The notes: a model not told the origin generated them from the letters alone. Positions 49,862-59,818 are shown, counted from the stretch's first letter. The stretch is 62,841 nt of DNA from an uncultured Acetatifactor sp. (GCF_910585425.1 NZ_CAJUCP010000027.1:1-62841), one strand, 5' to 3'. A program made the numbers and translations.

Positions 49862-51136
49862 TCACTCCGGAAACATCCTGTCAAATATCTCAAATCCGTC
49901 AAATGTGGCAAAATAATCCTTCGGCGTCTCCGCCCGGCGGATTAGCTCCACGCTCCCGTCCTCCTTGAGCAACAGCTCCGCGGATTTCAGCTTCCCGTTG
50001 TAATTGTACCCCATGGAAAATCCATGTGCCCCGGTGTCGTGGATAGCCATATAGTCCCCGATCTCCACCTTTGGCAGCGCCCGGTCGATGGCGAATTTGT
50101 CATTGTTCTCACACAGCGATCCCACCACGTCGTAGGTATGGTCGCAGGGCGCGTCTTCCTTGCCCAGCACCGTGATATGATGGTACGCGCCGTACATGGC
50201 AGGCCGCATCAGATTTACCGCGCAGGCGTCAACCCCTGCATATTCCTTATGGATATGCTTCTCGTGGATTACCTTAGTCACCAGATGCCCGTAAGGCCCG
50301 GTCATGTACCGGCCAAGCTCGGTGTAGATGGCCACGTCCCCCATCCCCGCCGGGGTCAGGATCTCCTCATAGGCCTTCCGCACGCCCTCTCCGATGACAC
50401 GGATGTCATTGGGCTCCTGATCCGGGCGGTAAGGAATCCCGATGCCCCCGGACAGATTGACGAAAGCGATCTCCGCCCCCGTCTCCCGCTGCAGCTCCAC
50501 GGCCAGCTCAAAAAGCTGCCTGGCCAGTTCCGGATAATATTCGTTGGAGACCGTATTGCTGGCCAGGAACGCGTGGATGCCGAAACGCTCCACGCCCCTC
50601 TCCTTCAGGATGCGGAAGCCCTCAAACATCTGCTCTTTTGTAAATCCGTACTTGGCATCCCCCGGATTGTCCATGATGTCCGTGCCCATGGCGAAATGCC
50701 CGCCGGGATTGAAGCGGCAGCTTAAGGTCTTCGGCAGATATCCCAAAGTCCTCTCCAGGAAATCGATATGGGTGATATCGTCCAGGTTGATGGTAGCCCC
50801 CAGCTTCGCCGCCAGGGCATATTCCTCCGCGGGCGTCTCGTTGGAGGAGAACATGATATCCTCCCCTCTCATCCCCACCGCGCCGCTGAGCATCAGCTCC
50901 GTATAGGAGGAACAGTCGCTGCCGCAGCCCTCTTCCTTCAGAATCTCCATCAAAAAGGGATTGGGGGCCGCCTTCACCGCGAAGAACTCCTTATACCCCT
51001 TATTCCAGGAGAATGCCTCCCTCAAGGCCCTGGCATTCTCACGAATTCCCCTCTCATCGTAGATATGAAAGGGGGTCGGATAGGTCTTTACGATTTCCTC
51101 CACCATCTGCCTGGTGACGAACGCTTTCTTTTCCAT
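49862..51136 (-). CDS. lysA: Diaminopimelate decarboxylase
   Basis: Decarboxylates meso-diaminopimelate to lysine; PLP-dependent fold type III. The 424-residue protein has TPFHIYDERGIRENAR, the PLP Lys in EFFAVKAAPNP, HAFLASN, SGGIGIPYRPDQ, ELGRYMTGPYG, and VGSLCENNDKFA, the alternate-subunit Cys region. GAGGAGAAG precedes the ATG. It is between an S66 peptidase and ung; no other dap genes are adjacent. Confidence 0.93.
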   Translation of the reverse strand: MEKKAFVTRQMVEEIVKTYPTPFHIYDERGIRENARALREAFSWNKGYKEFFAVKAAPNPFLMEILKEEGCGSDCSSYTELMLSGAVGMRGEDIMFSSNETPAEEYALAAKLGATINLDDITHIDFLERTLGYLPKTLSCRFNPGGHFAMGTDIMDNPGDAKYGFTKEQMFEGFRILKERGVERFGIHAFLASNTVSNEYYPELARQLFELAVELQRETGAEIAFVNLSGGIGIPYRPDQEPNDIRVIGEGVRKAYEEILTPAGMGDVAIYTELGRYMTGPYGHLVTKVIHEKHIHKEYAGVDACAVNLMRPAMYGAYHHITVLGKEDAPCDHTYDVVGSLCENNDKFAIDRALPKVEIGDYMAIHDTGAHGFSMGYNYNGKLKSAELLLKEDGSVELIRRAETPKDYFATFDGFEIFDRMFPE

Positions 51137-51208
51137 CTATGTTTCTTCTCCTCTGTTCCTACAGTACAGGCGATGGATTAATCCACGCCCATGGATTACG
51201 CGCTGTAG

Positions 51209-51877
51209 TCATCTATTCTCAATCTGCCAGTCGATGGGCTCCAGCCCGTTCTCCTCCAGGAAGCGGTTGGTCTGGCTGAAAGGCCTGCTGCCGAAGAACC
51301 CGCTGTTTGCGGAGTAGGGGCTGGGATGGGCTGCCTTCAGTATCAGGTGCTTCGGATTGTCCAGCATCTTCTCCTTGGCCTGGGCGGGCCGCCCCCAGAG
51401 GATGAAGACAATGGGCCTGTCCTGCTTGTTCAGGGCGCGGATCGCCGCGTCCGTGAACTCCTCCCAGCCCTTCCCCCTGTGGGAATTGGCCTGGTGGGCC
51501 CGCACTGTCAGCACCGTGTTCAGCATCAGGATCCCCTGCTGCGCCCATTTCACCAGATAGCCGTTGTTGGGGACATAGCAGCCCAAGTCGTCATGGAGCT
51601 CCCTGTAAATGTTCACCAGAGACGGCGGGATGTTTACATCGGGCTTCACGGAAAAGCAGAGCCCGTGGGCCTGTCCCACATTGTGGTAGGGATCCTGCCC
51701 GATGATGACCACCTTCACCTCGCCAAGAGGCGTCAGATGGAACGCGTTGAAGATATCCTCCGCGGGCGGGAACACCTGCCTGGTATTATACTCCGTCTTC
51801 ACGAACTCATACAGCGTTTTGTAATAAGGCTTATGGAATTCCGGCCCCAACTCCGCCAGCCAGTCATTTTCAATCAT
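51209..51877 (-). CDS. ung: Uracil-DNA glycosylase
   Basis: Removes uracil from DNA in base excision repair. The 222-residue protein has the water-activating motif IIGQDPYHNVGQAHGL, LLNTVLTV, and the minor-groove loop AAHPSPYSANSGFFG, all family 1 features. The start at 51877 gives the usual length; the ribosome site there is weak and a longer frame to 51955 exists but adds residues foreign to the family. Confidence 0.94.
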   Translation of the reverse strand: MIENDWLAELGPEFHKPYYKTLYEFVKTEYNTRQVFPPAEDIFNAFHLTPLGEVKVVIIGQDPYHNVGQAHGLCFSVKPDVNIPPSLVNIYRELHDDLGCYVPNNGYLVKWAQQGILMLNTVLTVRAHQANSHRGKGWEEFTDAAIRALNKQDRPIVFILWGRPAQAKEKMLDNPKHLILKAAHPSPYSANSGFFGSRPFSQTNRFLEENGLEPIDWQIENR

Positions 51878-51995
51878 TGCCACTTCTTCTGTCCATCCTT
51901 TCTTTATCTGTCGTCCGCCATTGCGCTCTGCAGCCTCTTCTCTCCGGCCCGTCACGCCGCCAGCTGCCGGAAGAATGTCCCGGTGCCCGCCGCGC

Positions 51996-52754
51996 TTACA
52001 GCCTCACGCTGATGCCCCGGCTGCGCAGATACTCCTTCACCTGCCCTATCTCCAGCTCCTTATAATGGAACAGGGATGCCGCCAGCACCGCCTCGGCCCC
52101 CGCGTCCGCCAGAGCCTCGTAGAAATGCGCCAGCTCCCCCGCGCCGCCGGAGGCGATCACAGGGATGTCCACCGCATCCGCCACTGCTTTGGTCAGTTCC
52201 AAATCGTATCCGGCCCTGGTGCCGTCCCCGTCCATGCTGGTCAGCAGGATTTCCCCGGCCCCCAGGCGCTCCGCCTCCATGGCCCATTCCACCGCGTCCA
52301 GCCCTACGTCCACCCGGCCGCCGTTCTTATACACGCTGTAGCCCCCGCCCGGCCGCCGCTTTGCGTCGATGGCCACCACCACGCACTGGCTTCCGAATTT
52401 GTCCGCCGCGTCGGATATCAGCCCCGGGTTCATGATTGCCGCCGAGTTCACGGAAATCTTGTCCGCGCCCTCCCGCAGGATTGCCCGGAAATCCTCCACG
52501 GTGCGGATGCCTCCGCCCACCGTGAAGGGAATGAACAGCTCCGCTGCCACCCGCCGCACCCATTCAAGCTGGGTATTGCGGCTGTCCGAGGAAGCCGTGA
52601 TGTCCAGGAACACCACCTCGTCCGCCCCGGCCTTATCGTAGGCCGCGGCCACGTCCGCCGGGTCTCCCGCGTCCCGCAGATTCACGAAATTGATTCCTTT
52701 TACCACCCTGCCGTCCTTGATGTCCAGACAGGGAATCACCCTCTTTGTATGCAT
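51996..52754 (-). CDS. hisF: Imidazole glycerol phosphate synthase, cyclase subunit
   Basis: With HisH, makes imidazole glycerol phosphate and AICAR in histidine synthesis. The 252-residue barrel begins MHTKRVIPCLDIKDGRVVKG (catalytic Asp) and has IPFTVGGGIRT, GADKISVNSAA, LTSMDGDGTRAGYDL, and IASGGAGELAHF. The ATG overlaps the hisH TGA by one base and follows GGGGGAGG, so the subunits are translated together. No other his genes are in the window. Confidence 0.95.
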   Translation of the reverse strand: MHTKRVIPCLDIKDGRVVKGINFVNLRDAGDPADVAAAYDKAGADEVVFLDITASSDSRNTQLEWVRRVAAELFIPFTVGGGIRTVEDFRAILREGADKISVNSAAIMNPGLISDAADKFGSQCVVVAIDAKRRPGGGYSVYKNGGRVDVGLDAVEWAMEAERLGAGEILLTSMDGDGTRAGYDLELTKAVADAVDIPVIASGGAGELAHFYEALADAGAEAVLAASLFHYKELEIGQVKEYLRSRGISVRL

Positions 52755-53374
52755 CAGTCCTCCCCCATACAGATTCCGCAGAAATTCCGCAGGATTCCCA
52801 TTCCCGCCCCGGAGCTCTTCTCCGGATGGAACTGGCAGGCGAACACATTCCCCTTCTCTACGGAAGCGTGTATATGTGTCCCATATTCCGTACACGCGGT
52901 GACGATGCCCTCATCCGCGGCCTGCAGATAATAGGAATGGACGAAATAGACATACGGTTTTTCCCCCAGTCCTTCAAACAGCCGCCCCTTCCGGGGAAAG
53001 CTCAAATCGTTCCATCCGATATGGGGAATCTTCAGCCCGCCGGAAGCGGGTATCCGAAGGATCCGCCCCTCCAGGACATGGAGCCCCTCCACCCCGGGGC
53101 TCTCCTCGCTGCTGTCGAACAGTAGCTGCAGTCCCAGGCAGATTCCCAGGAAAGGCTTCCCGGACTCCACGCACCGATGGATCACATCCACCAGTCCGTA
53201 AGCCCGCAGCTTCTCCATGGCGTCTCCAAAGGCCCCAACCCCTGGCAGAATCACGCCGTCAGCCCCCAGAATCGCTTCCGCGTCCCTGGTGACTGCCGCC
53301 TCCTGCCCCAGATGGAGCAGCGCTTTCTCGACGCTTTTTATATTCCCTGCATCATAATCGATAATCGCTATCAT
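52754..53374 (-). CDS. hisH: Imidazole glycerol phosphate synthase, glutaminase subunit
   Basis: Supplies ammonia to HisF from glutamine. The 206-residue class I glutamine amidotransferase has the nucleophile Cys in PFLGICLGLQLLF and His/Glu in CQFHPEKS; ILPGVGAFGDAM and IPHIGWNDL are typical. MIAIIDYDAGN at 53374 is the family start, with GGGAAG upstream. Paired with hisF. Confidence 0.95.
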   Translation of the reverse strand: MIAIIDYDAGNIKSVEKALLHLGQEAAVTRDAEAILGADGVILPGVGAFGDAMEKLRAYGLVDVIHRCVESGKPFLGICLGLQLLFDSSEESPGVEGLHVLEGRILRIPASGGLKIPHIGWNDLSFPRKGRLFEGLGEKPYVYFVHSYYLQAADEGIVTACTEYGTHIHASVEKGNVFACQFHPEKSSGAGMGILRNFCGICMGED

Positions 53375-53482
53375 ATTGCATCTTCCCACATTCTGCCGCT
53401 GTATCCTTCCCTCTCGGCGGACGCGGCATATTCCGGCATCAGTCTGCGAAATTCCCCGCTTCCGTCTCCGCCTCTTCCGGCA

Positions 53483-55258
53483 TCAGTCCGCAAAGCTTTC
53501 CTCTCCCAGCTCCGCCTCCTCCGGCAGTTCGTCCACAATGGCATCCGCTCCGTCCTCGGGCGCTCCCTCGGGTTGCCCCTCAGCCTCCCCCGCATCTCCG
53601 GAATCCCCTTCCGGCTGCTGGGGCGCAGAGGGCGCGCTCCCGGAACCGTATCCCTTTCCTTCCACCAGCGCGGTGACGGCTCTGGTATACTCAATGCGGC
53701 TCCCCAGTGCCGCGATTTCCTTCGCCTGCTCCTCCGTGATGCCATACCTTTCGGACAGGATGCCCAGGATGCCGGCGTAGAGCTGCTCTACCTCCGGCAG
53801 GGCCTCGCACTGGGCGGCATATTCCTGGACGGCCGGAAAATCCGCAACCGTCTGGAGCAGACTGTCCACCGCCTGCACCTCGGTGCCGTTTTTCAGGACG
53901 ATTTCGTACTTCCGGCACTCCTGCTCCATATAGAGGATGCTCTCTGCCTTTCCGTACATCCGGGCCTGCTCCTCATCCAGCTTCTTGCCGTACAGGTTCT
54001 GGTAGCAGGTCTGATAGTCCCCGTTGCTGAAAGCCTCCGCGGCCTCCTGCTTTACGGAATAGTCCGTAGCCAGGTTCACGAAGATGAACACCACGGCGCC
54101 TACCGTAGCGCCCAGCAGCAGGATGGGCAGGGACTTTTTGAAGGTCAGCTTCTTGCCGGTATAGGGTTCCGGCTCCTTTTCCTTCTTCGGCTTCTTGGGT
54201 TTCGCCGGCTTGGCAGGCTTGGGCGCTTTTTTCTTCTTCTCTTTCTTCTTGGCGGGCTTCTTCGCCTTTTTCGCTTTCTTGCCGCCGGCCTTTTCTTTGT
54301 CCAGATCCTTCAGGATCTCCTGGTTCTCCTCAGACATGGGGATGTCTTCATTCTCCGGCTCTTCCTCGGTCAGCATGGTAATGATTTTGGACATGAAGCC
54401 GCCCTTGCGCTTTGCTCCCGCCTCTTCCTGCGGCCCGCTTGAGATGTCCGGAATAAAGGCATCTATCTCATCCATATCCAGCTCCATGATATCGGATTCC
54501 GCTGTCTTTTCTTTTACTGGCGCCACGTCCTCTTCCTTCATCCTTTCCGCTTCCGACGCTTTCTCCCGCTCCAGGGCAGCGTCATATTCCTTTCCCAGCT
54601 CATTGACGCTGAATCCTCCCGGTTCCCCGGCGGATTCCCTATCTTCCCCGCGTCCCACATTGCCCGCGTCGGAGACGATGCTGTCCAGCAAGTCCCTGTC
54701 CAGGAGCATGTCGAACTCCTCAATCTCCCCGGAGCCCTCTGCCTTCGCCTCCGACGGCTCCGGATCCTTTCCGCCGCGCTTCTTTCCCCGCTTCGCCGCC
54801 TTCCCGGCTTTGGCCGCCTCCTTTTCCTCTTTCCGTCTGGCTGCCTTTTCCGCCTTTTCCTGGGCCTTCCGCGCTTTCTTCTCCGCTTTGCGCGCCTTGG
54901 CGTCCGCAGGCGCAGACGCCGCCTCTTCCGCCCCTTCTATGTCCGCAAGCAGCCTGTCTGCCGGGCCCTGGCGAAAGCCCGTCTCCTCCTCCGCTCCTGC
55001 GTCGATTGTCTCGTTCCTGTCGGACTTCTTCAGCATGTCCTGAATGTCCAGCAGATCGTCGTCCTCATGGTTCCCTGCTTCCTCCAGCATGTCGAGGACG
55101 TCCCCCTGGGGCACATCCTCAGGCTCCTCCGGACGCGTCCCCGCGCCCTCTGCCAGGAGCTTTTCTATCTCCTCCGCTGACAGCTCCGTAAGAGCGTCAA
55201 TCCCATAGCTGTCCGATTCCGCGTTGCCGTTTACGTTTTTTTCCTCATTGGAAGGCAT
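53483..55258 (-). CDS. Acidic/Lys-rich single-span membrane protein, uncharacterised
   Basis: A 591-residue protein. Residues 1-120 are acidic; 121-164 and 323-376 are Lys/Ala/Pro-rich (KKAKKAKKPAKKKEKKKK type), reminiscent of histone H1/AlgP tails; between them lies an acidic helical region. A membrane helix spans about 376-397, and the C-terminal ~195 residues, helical with TPR-like character, end in a Glu/Pro/Gly tail. No enzymatic motif is seen. The basic tract abuts the membrane and could bind phospholipid, RNA or DNA. Confidence 0.8.
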   Translation of the reverse strand: MPSNEEKNVNGNAESDSYGIDALTELSAEEIEKLLAEGAGTRPEEPEDVPQGDVLDMLEEAGNHEDDDLLDIQDMLKKSDRNETIDAGAEEETGFRQGPADRLLADIEGAEEAASAPADAKARKAEKKARKAQEKAEKAARRKEEKEAAKAGKAAKRGKKRGGKDPEPSEAKAEGSGEIEEFDMLLDRDLLDSIVSDAGNVGRGEDRESAGEPGGFSVNELGKEYDAALEREKASEAERMKEEDVAPVKEKTAESDIMELDMDEIDAFIPDISSGPQEEAGAKRKGGFMSKIITMLTEEEPENEDIPMSEENQEILKDLDKEKAGGKKAKKAKKPAKKKEKKKKAPKPAKPAKPKKPKKEKEPEPYTGKKLTFKKSLPILLLGATVGAVVFIFVNLATDYSVKQEAAEAFSNGDYQTCYQNLYGKKLDEEQARMYGKAESILYMEQECRKYEIVLKNGTEVQAVDSLLQTVADFPAVQEYAAQCEALPEVEQLYAGILGILSERYGITEEQAKEIAALGSRIEYTRAVTALVEGKGYGSGSAPSAPQQPEGDSGDAGEAEGQPEGAPEDGADAIVDELPEEAELGEESFAD

Positions 55259-55299
55259 GTTCTCTCCTCCGGTTTCTATGAATGTCCACCCCTATTTTA

Positions 55300-56076
55300 T
55301 CACAGCTCCCCCAGCCAATCAATCGCATTCTTAGAAATTCCGCATCCCTTTTCTGACAATTCCTTGGTCAATTGATACAACTTTTCATGGACTCTGCAAA
55401 AATAGGCCTTTTGGTTAAAAAAAGCCACCTTTTCAAAGGGCCAGCGCACCACGGAGGGGAAGCGCATCCCCACCCCCAGCTCCAGCACGAACAGCCTTCG
55501 GTTCAGGGTCCCCTGGAGCCATTTCCTGTAGAGCCCCCACTGGTCCAGATACCCGGACTCGTCATAATTCTCCGCGTACACATTGTTCAGCACAAGGGCG
55601 GCCCCGCACTGCGGGCAGACTCCGGACAGGGGATTCCCCTCCGGGAGGCGCCCCCGGTACAGCTCCTCAAAAAAATGCCACAGCCTGTCCCTGTCCTGCT
55701 CCGTCACCTCCGAGAGCGCTCCCGCGCAGCCCCCGGAGCACTGCTTCATCTTCCAGGAGCCGCAGGGCATCACCACCCTCCCCAGGTCGGCTGCCCTGCT
55801 GTCGGTGGATACGCTGACTGCGAAAAAGTTCTTCCCCCTGAGGATTTCCCCCAGCCTTTCAAGGGCGGTCTCCACTGAGCCGTTCCCCGACTTTTCCGCG
55901 CAGTATTCGTTCCACGCAGGCATGAGCCAGCGGAATCCGGCCTCCTTCAGCTTCCCGCACCCGGTCAGATACCTTTCGTCCTTCCCCAGGAAAGCGCTGC
56001 CGTCGAAGTCCTCCCCCAGGCCTGCCAGCACCATGTCCGATTGCCCGATTTTTTCCAGAATCTCATGATTATCCAT
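55300..56076 (-). CDS. Divergent sirtuin-like protein without the catalytic His
   Basis: A 258-residue protein resembling Sir2-family NAD-dependent deacylases: a Rossmann-like start (ILEKIGQSDMVLAGLGEDFD), two CxxC-type pairs (Cys 113/117 and 154/157, zinc ribbon) and LFVLELGVGMRFPSVVRWPFEKVAFFNQKA. The usual catalytic His after the TQNxD region is not evident; the equivalent place reads VVMPCGSW. Function is uncertain. AGGGTGG before the ATG at 56076 selects this start. It follows cheV. Confidence 0.72.
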   Translation of the reverse strand: MDNHEILEKIGQSDMVLAGLGEDFDGSAFLGKDERYLTGCGKLKEAGFRWLMPAWNEYCAEKSGNGSVETALERLGEILRGKNFFAVSVSTDSRAADLGRVVMPCGSWKMKQCSGGCAGALSEVTEQDRDRLWHFFEELYRGRLPEGNPLSGVCPQCGAALVLNNVYAENYDESGYLDQWGLYRKWLQGTLNRRLFVLELGVGMRFPSVVRWPFEKVAFFNQKAYFCRVHEKLYQLTKELSEKGCGISKNAIDWLGEL

Positions 56077-56119
56077 CTCAACCACCCTGCCATCCTCATC
56101 CTGCATTCTCTGGAACAAG

Positions 56120-56150
56120 AAAAAAGCCGGGACATCATCCCAGCCTTTTT
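56120..56150 (-). terminator. Terminator after cheV
   Basis: On the minus strand AAAAAGGCTGGGA pairs with TCCCGGCTTTTTT (one or two G-U pairs) with a 5-nt loop and runs into T. Confidence 0.8.
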
Positions 56151-56157
56151 CAGGACT

Positions 56158-57072
56158 TTACATATCCAAGTGCCTCTCCGCCACAAGCTGATCTATGATT
56201 TTTACCAGATTGCCGATCTCCGGCTTGGACAACTGCGCGTCCGCTCCCAGCGACTCGCCCTTCCGGCGCATCTCCTCGTTCACCAGAGAGGAGAACAGGA
56301 CCACCGGAATCTTTGCCGTGACCTCGTCCGTCTTGATCAGCTTGGTCAGCCTGTGCCCGTCCATCTCCGGCATCTCTATATCGGATATGACCACACGCAC
56401 GTTCTCGTGCAGGGTTCCCTGATTCTTGTAGTGGGTTATGATATCGTAGGCCTGTTTTCCGTTCTCCACATGAATCAGGTTCTCATAGCCTGCCTTCTTC
56501 AGGCAGTCCACGATCAGCTTGTTGAGCAGAGCGGAATCCTCCGCGATCAGGATGGGAACCGTGCTCCTGTGCCGCTCTCCCAGGTCATTGATGTCGGAAA
56601 TCTTCAGGCCGGTCTCAGGATTGATGTCCGTGACGATCTTCTCGAAGTCAAGGATGATTATCAGCCTGTCTTCCTTCTTGACGATACCGATGGCTACGCC
56701 CTCCTCCGCGGTGGAGATCGTGACCTCCGGCTTGATGATCTCCGTCCAGGACACCGTATGGATACCCAGGACGCTGTCCACATGGAACGCTATGTCCAGC
56801 TTATTGAAGTTCGTGATGATGAACAGTCCCTTGGAATCCGACTCGCCGCGGCCCAGGCAGTTCTTCAAATCGATTGCCGTGATCATCACGTCCCTGGGCA
56901 TGAACACGCCCTCTATGCTGGGATGCGCGTTGGGAATCGGTGTGACCGGCTCATATTTCGTAATCTCCCTGATCTTCGCCACATTGATGCCATAGTAGTT
57001 GTCGCCCAGCTTGAACTCCAGAATCATCAATTCGTTCGTGCCGTTTTCCAATAAAATCTTGCTGTCGTCCAT
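56158..57072 (-). CDS. cheV: Chemotaxis protein CheV
   Basis: A 304-residue fusion of an N-terminal CheW-like adaptor (about 10-155; LGDNYYGINVAKIREI, ITKYEPVTPIPNAHPSIEGV) and a C-terminal receiver (about 168-300; AEDSALLNKLIV, phospho-Asp in VVISDIEMPEMDG, Lys in LSKPE). It couples receptors to CheA and may dampen signalling. It implies the organism is motile; no other che or fla genes are in this window. Confidence 0.94.
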   Translation of the reverse strand: MDDSKILLENGTNELMILEFKLGDNYYGINVAKIREITKYEPVTPIPNAHPSIEGVFMPRDVMITAIDLKNCLGRGESDSKGLFIITNFNKLDIAFHVDSVLGIHTVSWTEIIKPEVTISTAEEGVAIGIVKKEDRLIIILDFEKIVTDINPETGLKISDINDLGERHRSTVPILIAEDSALLNKLIVDCLKKAGYENLIHVENGKQAYDIITHYKNQGTLHENVRVVISDIEMPEMDGHRLTKLIKTDEVTAKIPVVLFSSLVNEEMRRKGESLGADAQLSKPEIGNLVKIIDQLVAERHLDM

Positions 57073-57229
57073 ATTTATCCATATCCTTTCCCGGCCGGAG
57101 CCTTTCCAAAACAGGAACAGTTCCGCTATTTATATGTTATTATCTTAACATACTTGCGTGGAAAAGGAAACTATAATCTTCAAAACTTACCAAAAAACTT
57201 ACTAAAATTTTTCCGGGCAGTCCTTCCTG

Positions 57230-59818
57230 TCAGATATTCTCGTTCCGTATGGTGTCGATGATGTTCCTCCTGTTGATCTTGGCCATGGAATAGCGCATGA
57301 TGACGTACAGCAGCATTGCCACGGCGGCAACGGACAGGACGATCCCCATCCACGGAACCCGGTAGTCCATCACGAACCTTATCCCGAACCCTCTGTGGAA
57401 CAGCAGGGAAATCAGCAGCCCTGCCGGAATCCCGATGCACAGCGCCCTTCCTCCGTAGAACGCGCCCTCCAGCCATATCATGCGCCTGAACTCCCGGCCG
57501 GTCATCCCCACGGAGCGCAGCATGGCGAACTCCTGCGCCCGCAGCTCCATATTGGTGGTGACGGTATTGAAGACATTGGTGATCCCTATCAGGGCCACCA
57601 CCGCCAGGAACCCGTACAGGAAGATTGCCACTGTCAGAAGCATGCTGTGTTCATTTCTTTGCATCGTACTATAATTTGACAGCGTAAAATATTGCAGCTG
57701 CGCTTCGCTGCGGATGCGCTGCTCTAACCCGTCCGGATCCTGGCACTTCAGATAGACCTCTATATTGTCATACCTTTGCAGCCCCGGCGCGCTGTCCATG
57801 AATTCCTCGTCCACGATCAGTATCATGCGGTACGCCGAGTCTGAGAGATGCATGGGACGCACAGTGGTCTGCTTCAGGACTTCGATGTCCGTCCCGGCGG
57901 ATTCACCGATTCCCCGGAGGATGTCCCCCGGCCTGAACTCGGCGATATTCCCCTCTTCGATATAGGTCTTTCCGTCTACCATGTTTTCCAGATGACAATC
58001 CGCTATCACCAGGGCCTTCCCTCTTGCCTCCTCCACGGAAACCCCCGCCTCCTTGCAGTAACGGGCATAGGCCTTCTCCCCCAGGGAGCATACGGTTATC
58101 CTGTCCTCCCCTGCATTTTCCTCCTCCGTATACTCTCCCAGCCACTCTGCCGTATAGGGAATCCGGCTCTTCTCCACTGCCAGGCTCGCCTTCCGCACGA
58201 CCTCTCCTTCTTCCACGCCGTCCATCTCCGCAATGGCCACCGCATCGTCATAAAAGTCCCACTGAAAGATGCTGATCTGCATCTGATAGGGTATGTCCCC
58301 GAAACGGGTGCCCACAGCCAGGGATATCAGGTCTACAAATGTAGTCATGCCGATGAATATGGCCACGCTGACCACGATGGACACCACCGTGGTGCGGTAC
58401 TTCACCCTGGCCCGCTTCAGATTCTTGTAGGCAATCTTCCCGCCGATGCCGAACAGCCTCCCGATCCATCCCGGACAGCGGACGCGCTTCCCCAGCTTCA
58501 CGGTGTCGTTGGCCCGGATGGCGCTGATGGGCGAGATCCTTGCCGCCTGCCTGGCGCTGCCCCTTGCGGAGAGGAACACCGTCACCGTAGCCAGGATTGC
58601 CGCCAATAGGATCATGGGCAGGGAGGTGCCGAATATCAGCTTGAAGCTTAAGGCATCCCTTACCAGGGTGCCCACCCCTTTTACCAAAATCACCGCCGCG
58701 GCCAGCCCACTTGCCACACCCAGGGGAATCCCCACGGCGCTCAGGAACCTGGCCTCATAGTAGACTACCTTCCGCTGCTGGGCCGCCGTGGTCCCCACAG
58801 AGGCAAGCCTCCCATAGAGCCTCATCTTCTCTGTCAGGGATATGGCGAAGCTGCCCCGGATGCAGAATATGCCGGTGACGATGATGACCGCTGCGGCCAC
58901 CGCGGACATGGCGTATATCATGCGCATCATGCCGTCGGAAAAAAGCATCAGCTCCCATTTCAGCAGCCAGTAGTTCTCCTGGACGGAGGACGCCACTGTC
59001 TGAATCTGCTCCAGCTCCTGCTCCGTGCAGTCCCATAATCCCTCTTTCCAGCGCAGGTACAGCTCCTGGGATACGCCCAGGATGCCGGCCGTCACCTGGT
59101 CTCTGTGGCGCAGCCCCTGCTTCGTGTAAGTGGCGTACACGTCCGCTTCCGCCGCCGGATCCAGATGCTCCAGGCGGGTAAAGGCCGAATATCCCGGGGC
59201 CGTCACGGGCTCCACTCCGGTGCCGGGCCGCTCTATGACGCCCACCACGGTAAAAGTCTTCTCCGTTCCCGGCTGGAACGCCTCCTCTTCGACATGATAG
59301 GCCTCCCACTGGCTCAGCACATATCCGTCATCGGTAATCCGCTCTCCCAGGGACAGGGTCAGTCTGTCCCCGACCCTTACCTCCACCAGGCCATTGCTGA
59401 TCACATGCCTGCCCACCACTATCTCCGAGCCGTTCTCCGGCATCCGCCCCGCCGCCAGCTTCAAGGACAGCGCGGCCTCCGCATCCTCGTCCATGGCCAT
59501 GACGTACAGATAGGGCTTATCCGGATTCTGGCAGCCCTCCAGATAGGCATAGCCCAGTTTTTCCGTCAGGGCGTACTTCTCTATCTGCCTGTTGTTCTCG
59601 AAATATTTCAGGTACTCCTGCTTCACGTTCAGGAAATGATAATGGAAATCCCCGTTCTGCTCCTTCTCATGGGCGATCAGGCTCACGCGGAAGCTCACCA
59701 CCAGACAGGCCAGCGCCGTGATCAGCGCCGTGGCAAGGATGACTCCGATGATGGTCACCACGGTGCGCTTGCGGTTCTCCTTCATGGAGCGGTAGCAGCA
59801 TCTCTTCAATACATTCAT
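57230..59818 (-). CDS. ABC transporter permease, double FtsX domain
   Basis: An 862-residue permease with two FtsX-like halves: helix near residue 20-45, a long extracellular domain, three helices (about 308-330, 365-385, 400-425), a further helix (about 485), a second extracellular domain, and three C-terminal helices. MLRSVGMTGREFRRMIWLEGA is the FtsX signature. Works with the adjacent ATPase; the 4-bp ATGA overlap indicates coupling. In Clostridia such modules often export lipids, peptides or antimicrobials under two-component control; the substrate is unknown. Confidence 0.88.
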   Translation of the reverse strand: MNVLKRCCYRSMKENRKRTVVTIIGVILATALITALACLVVSFRVSLIAHEKEQNGDFHYHFLNVKQEYLKYFENNRQIEKYALTEKLGYAYLEGCQNPDKPYLYVMAMDEDAEAALSLKLAAGRMPENGSEIVVGRHVISNGLVEVRVGDRLTLSLGERITDDGYVLSQWEAYHVEEEAFQPGTEKTFTVVGVIERPGTGVEPVTAPGYSAFTRLEHLDPAAEADVYATYTKQGLRHRDQVTAGILGVSQELYLRWKEGLWDCTEQELEQIQTVASSVQENYWLLKWELMLFSDGMMRMIYAMSAVAAAVIIVTGIFCIRGSFAISLTEKMRLYGRLASVGTTAAQQRKVVYYEARFLSAVGIPLGVASGLAAAVILVKGVGTLVRDALSFKLIFGTSLPMILLAAILATVTVFLSARGSARQAARISPISAIRANDTVKLGKRVRCPGWIGRLFGIGGKIAYKNLKRARVKYRTTVVSIVVSVAIFIGMTTFVDLISLAVGTRFGDIPYQMQISIFQWDFYDDAVAIAEMDGVEEGEVVRKASLAVEKSRIPYTAEWLGEYTEEENAGEDRITVCSLGEKAYARYCKEAGVSVEEARGKALVIADCHLENMVDGKTYIEEGNIAEFRPGDILRGIGESAGTDIEVLKQTTVRPMHLSDSAYRMILIVDEEFMDSAPGLQRYDNIEVYLKCQDPDGLEQRIRSEAQLQYFTLSNYSTMQRNEHSMLLTVAIFLYGFLAVVALIGITNVFNTVTTNMELRAQEFAMLRSVGMTGREFRRMIWLEGAFYGGRALCIGIPAGLLISLLFHRGFGIRFVMDYRVPWMGIVLSVAAVAMLLYVIMRYSMAKINRRNIIDTIRNENI

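Noticed and set aside
52755..52895. N-terminal extension of hisF into hisH
   Set aside because: HisF begins at the conserved MHTKRVIPCLDI; the extension overlaps hisH in another frame.
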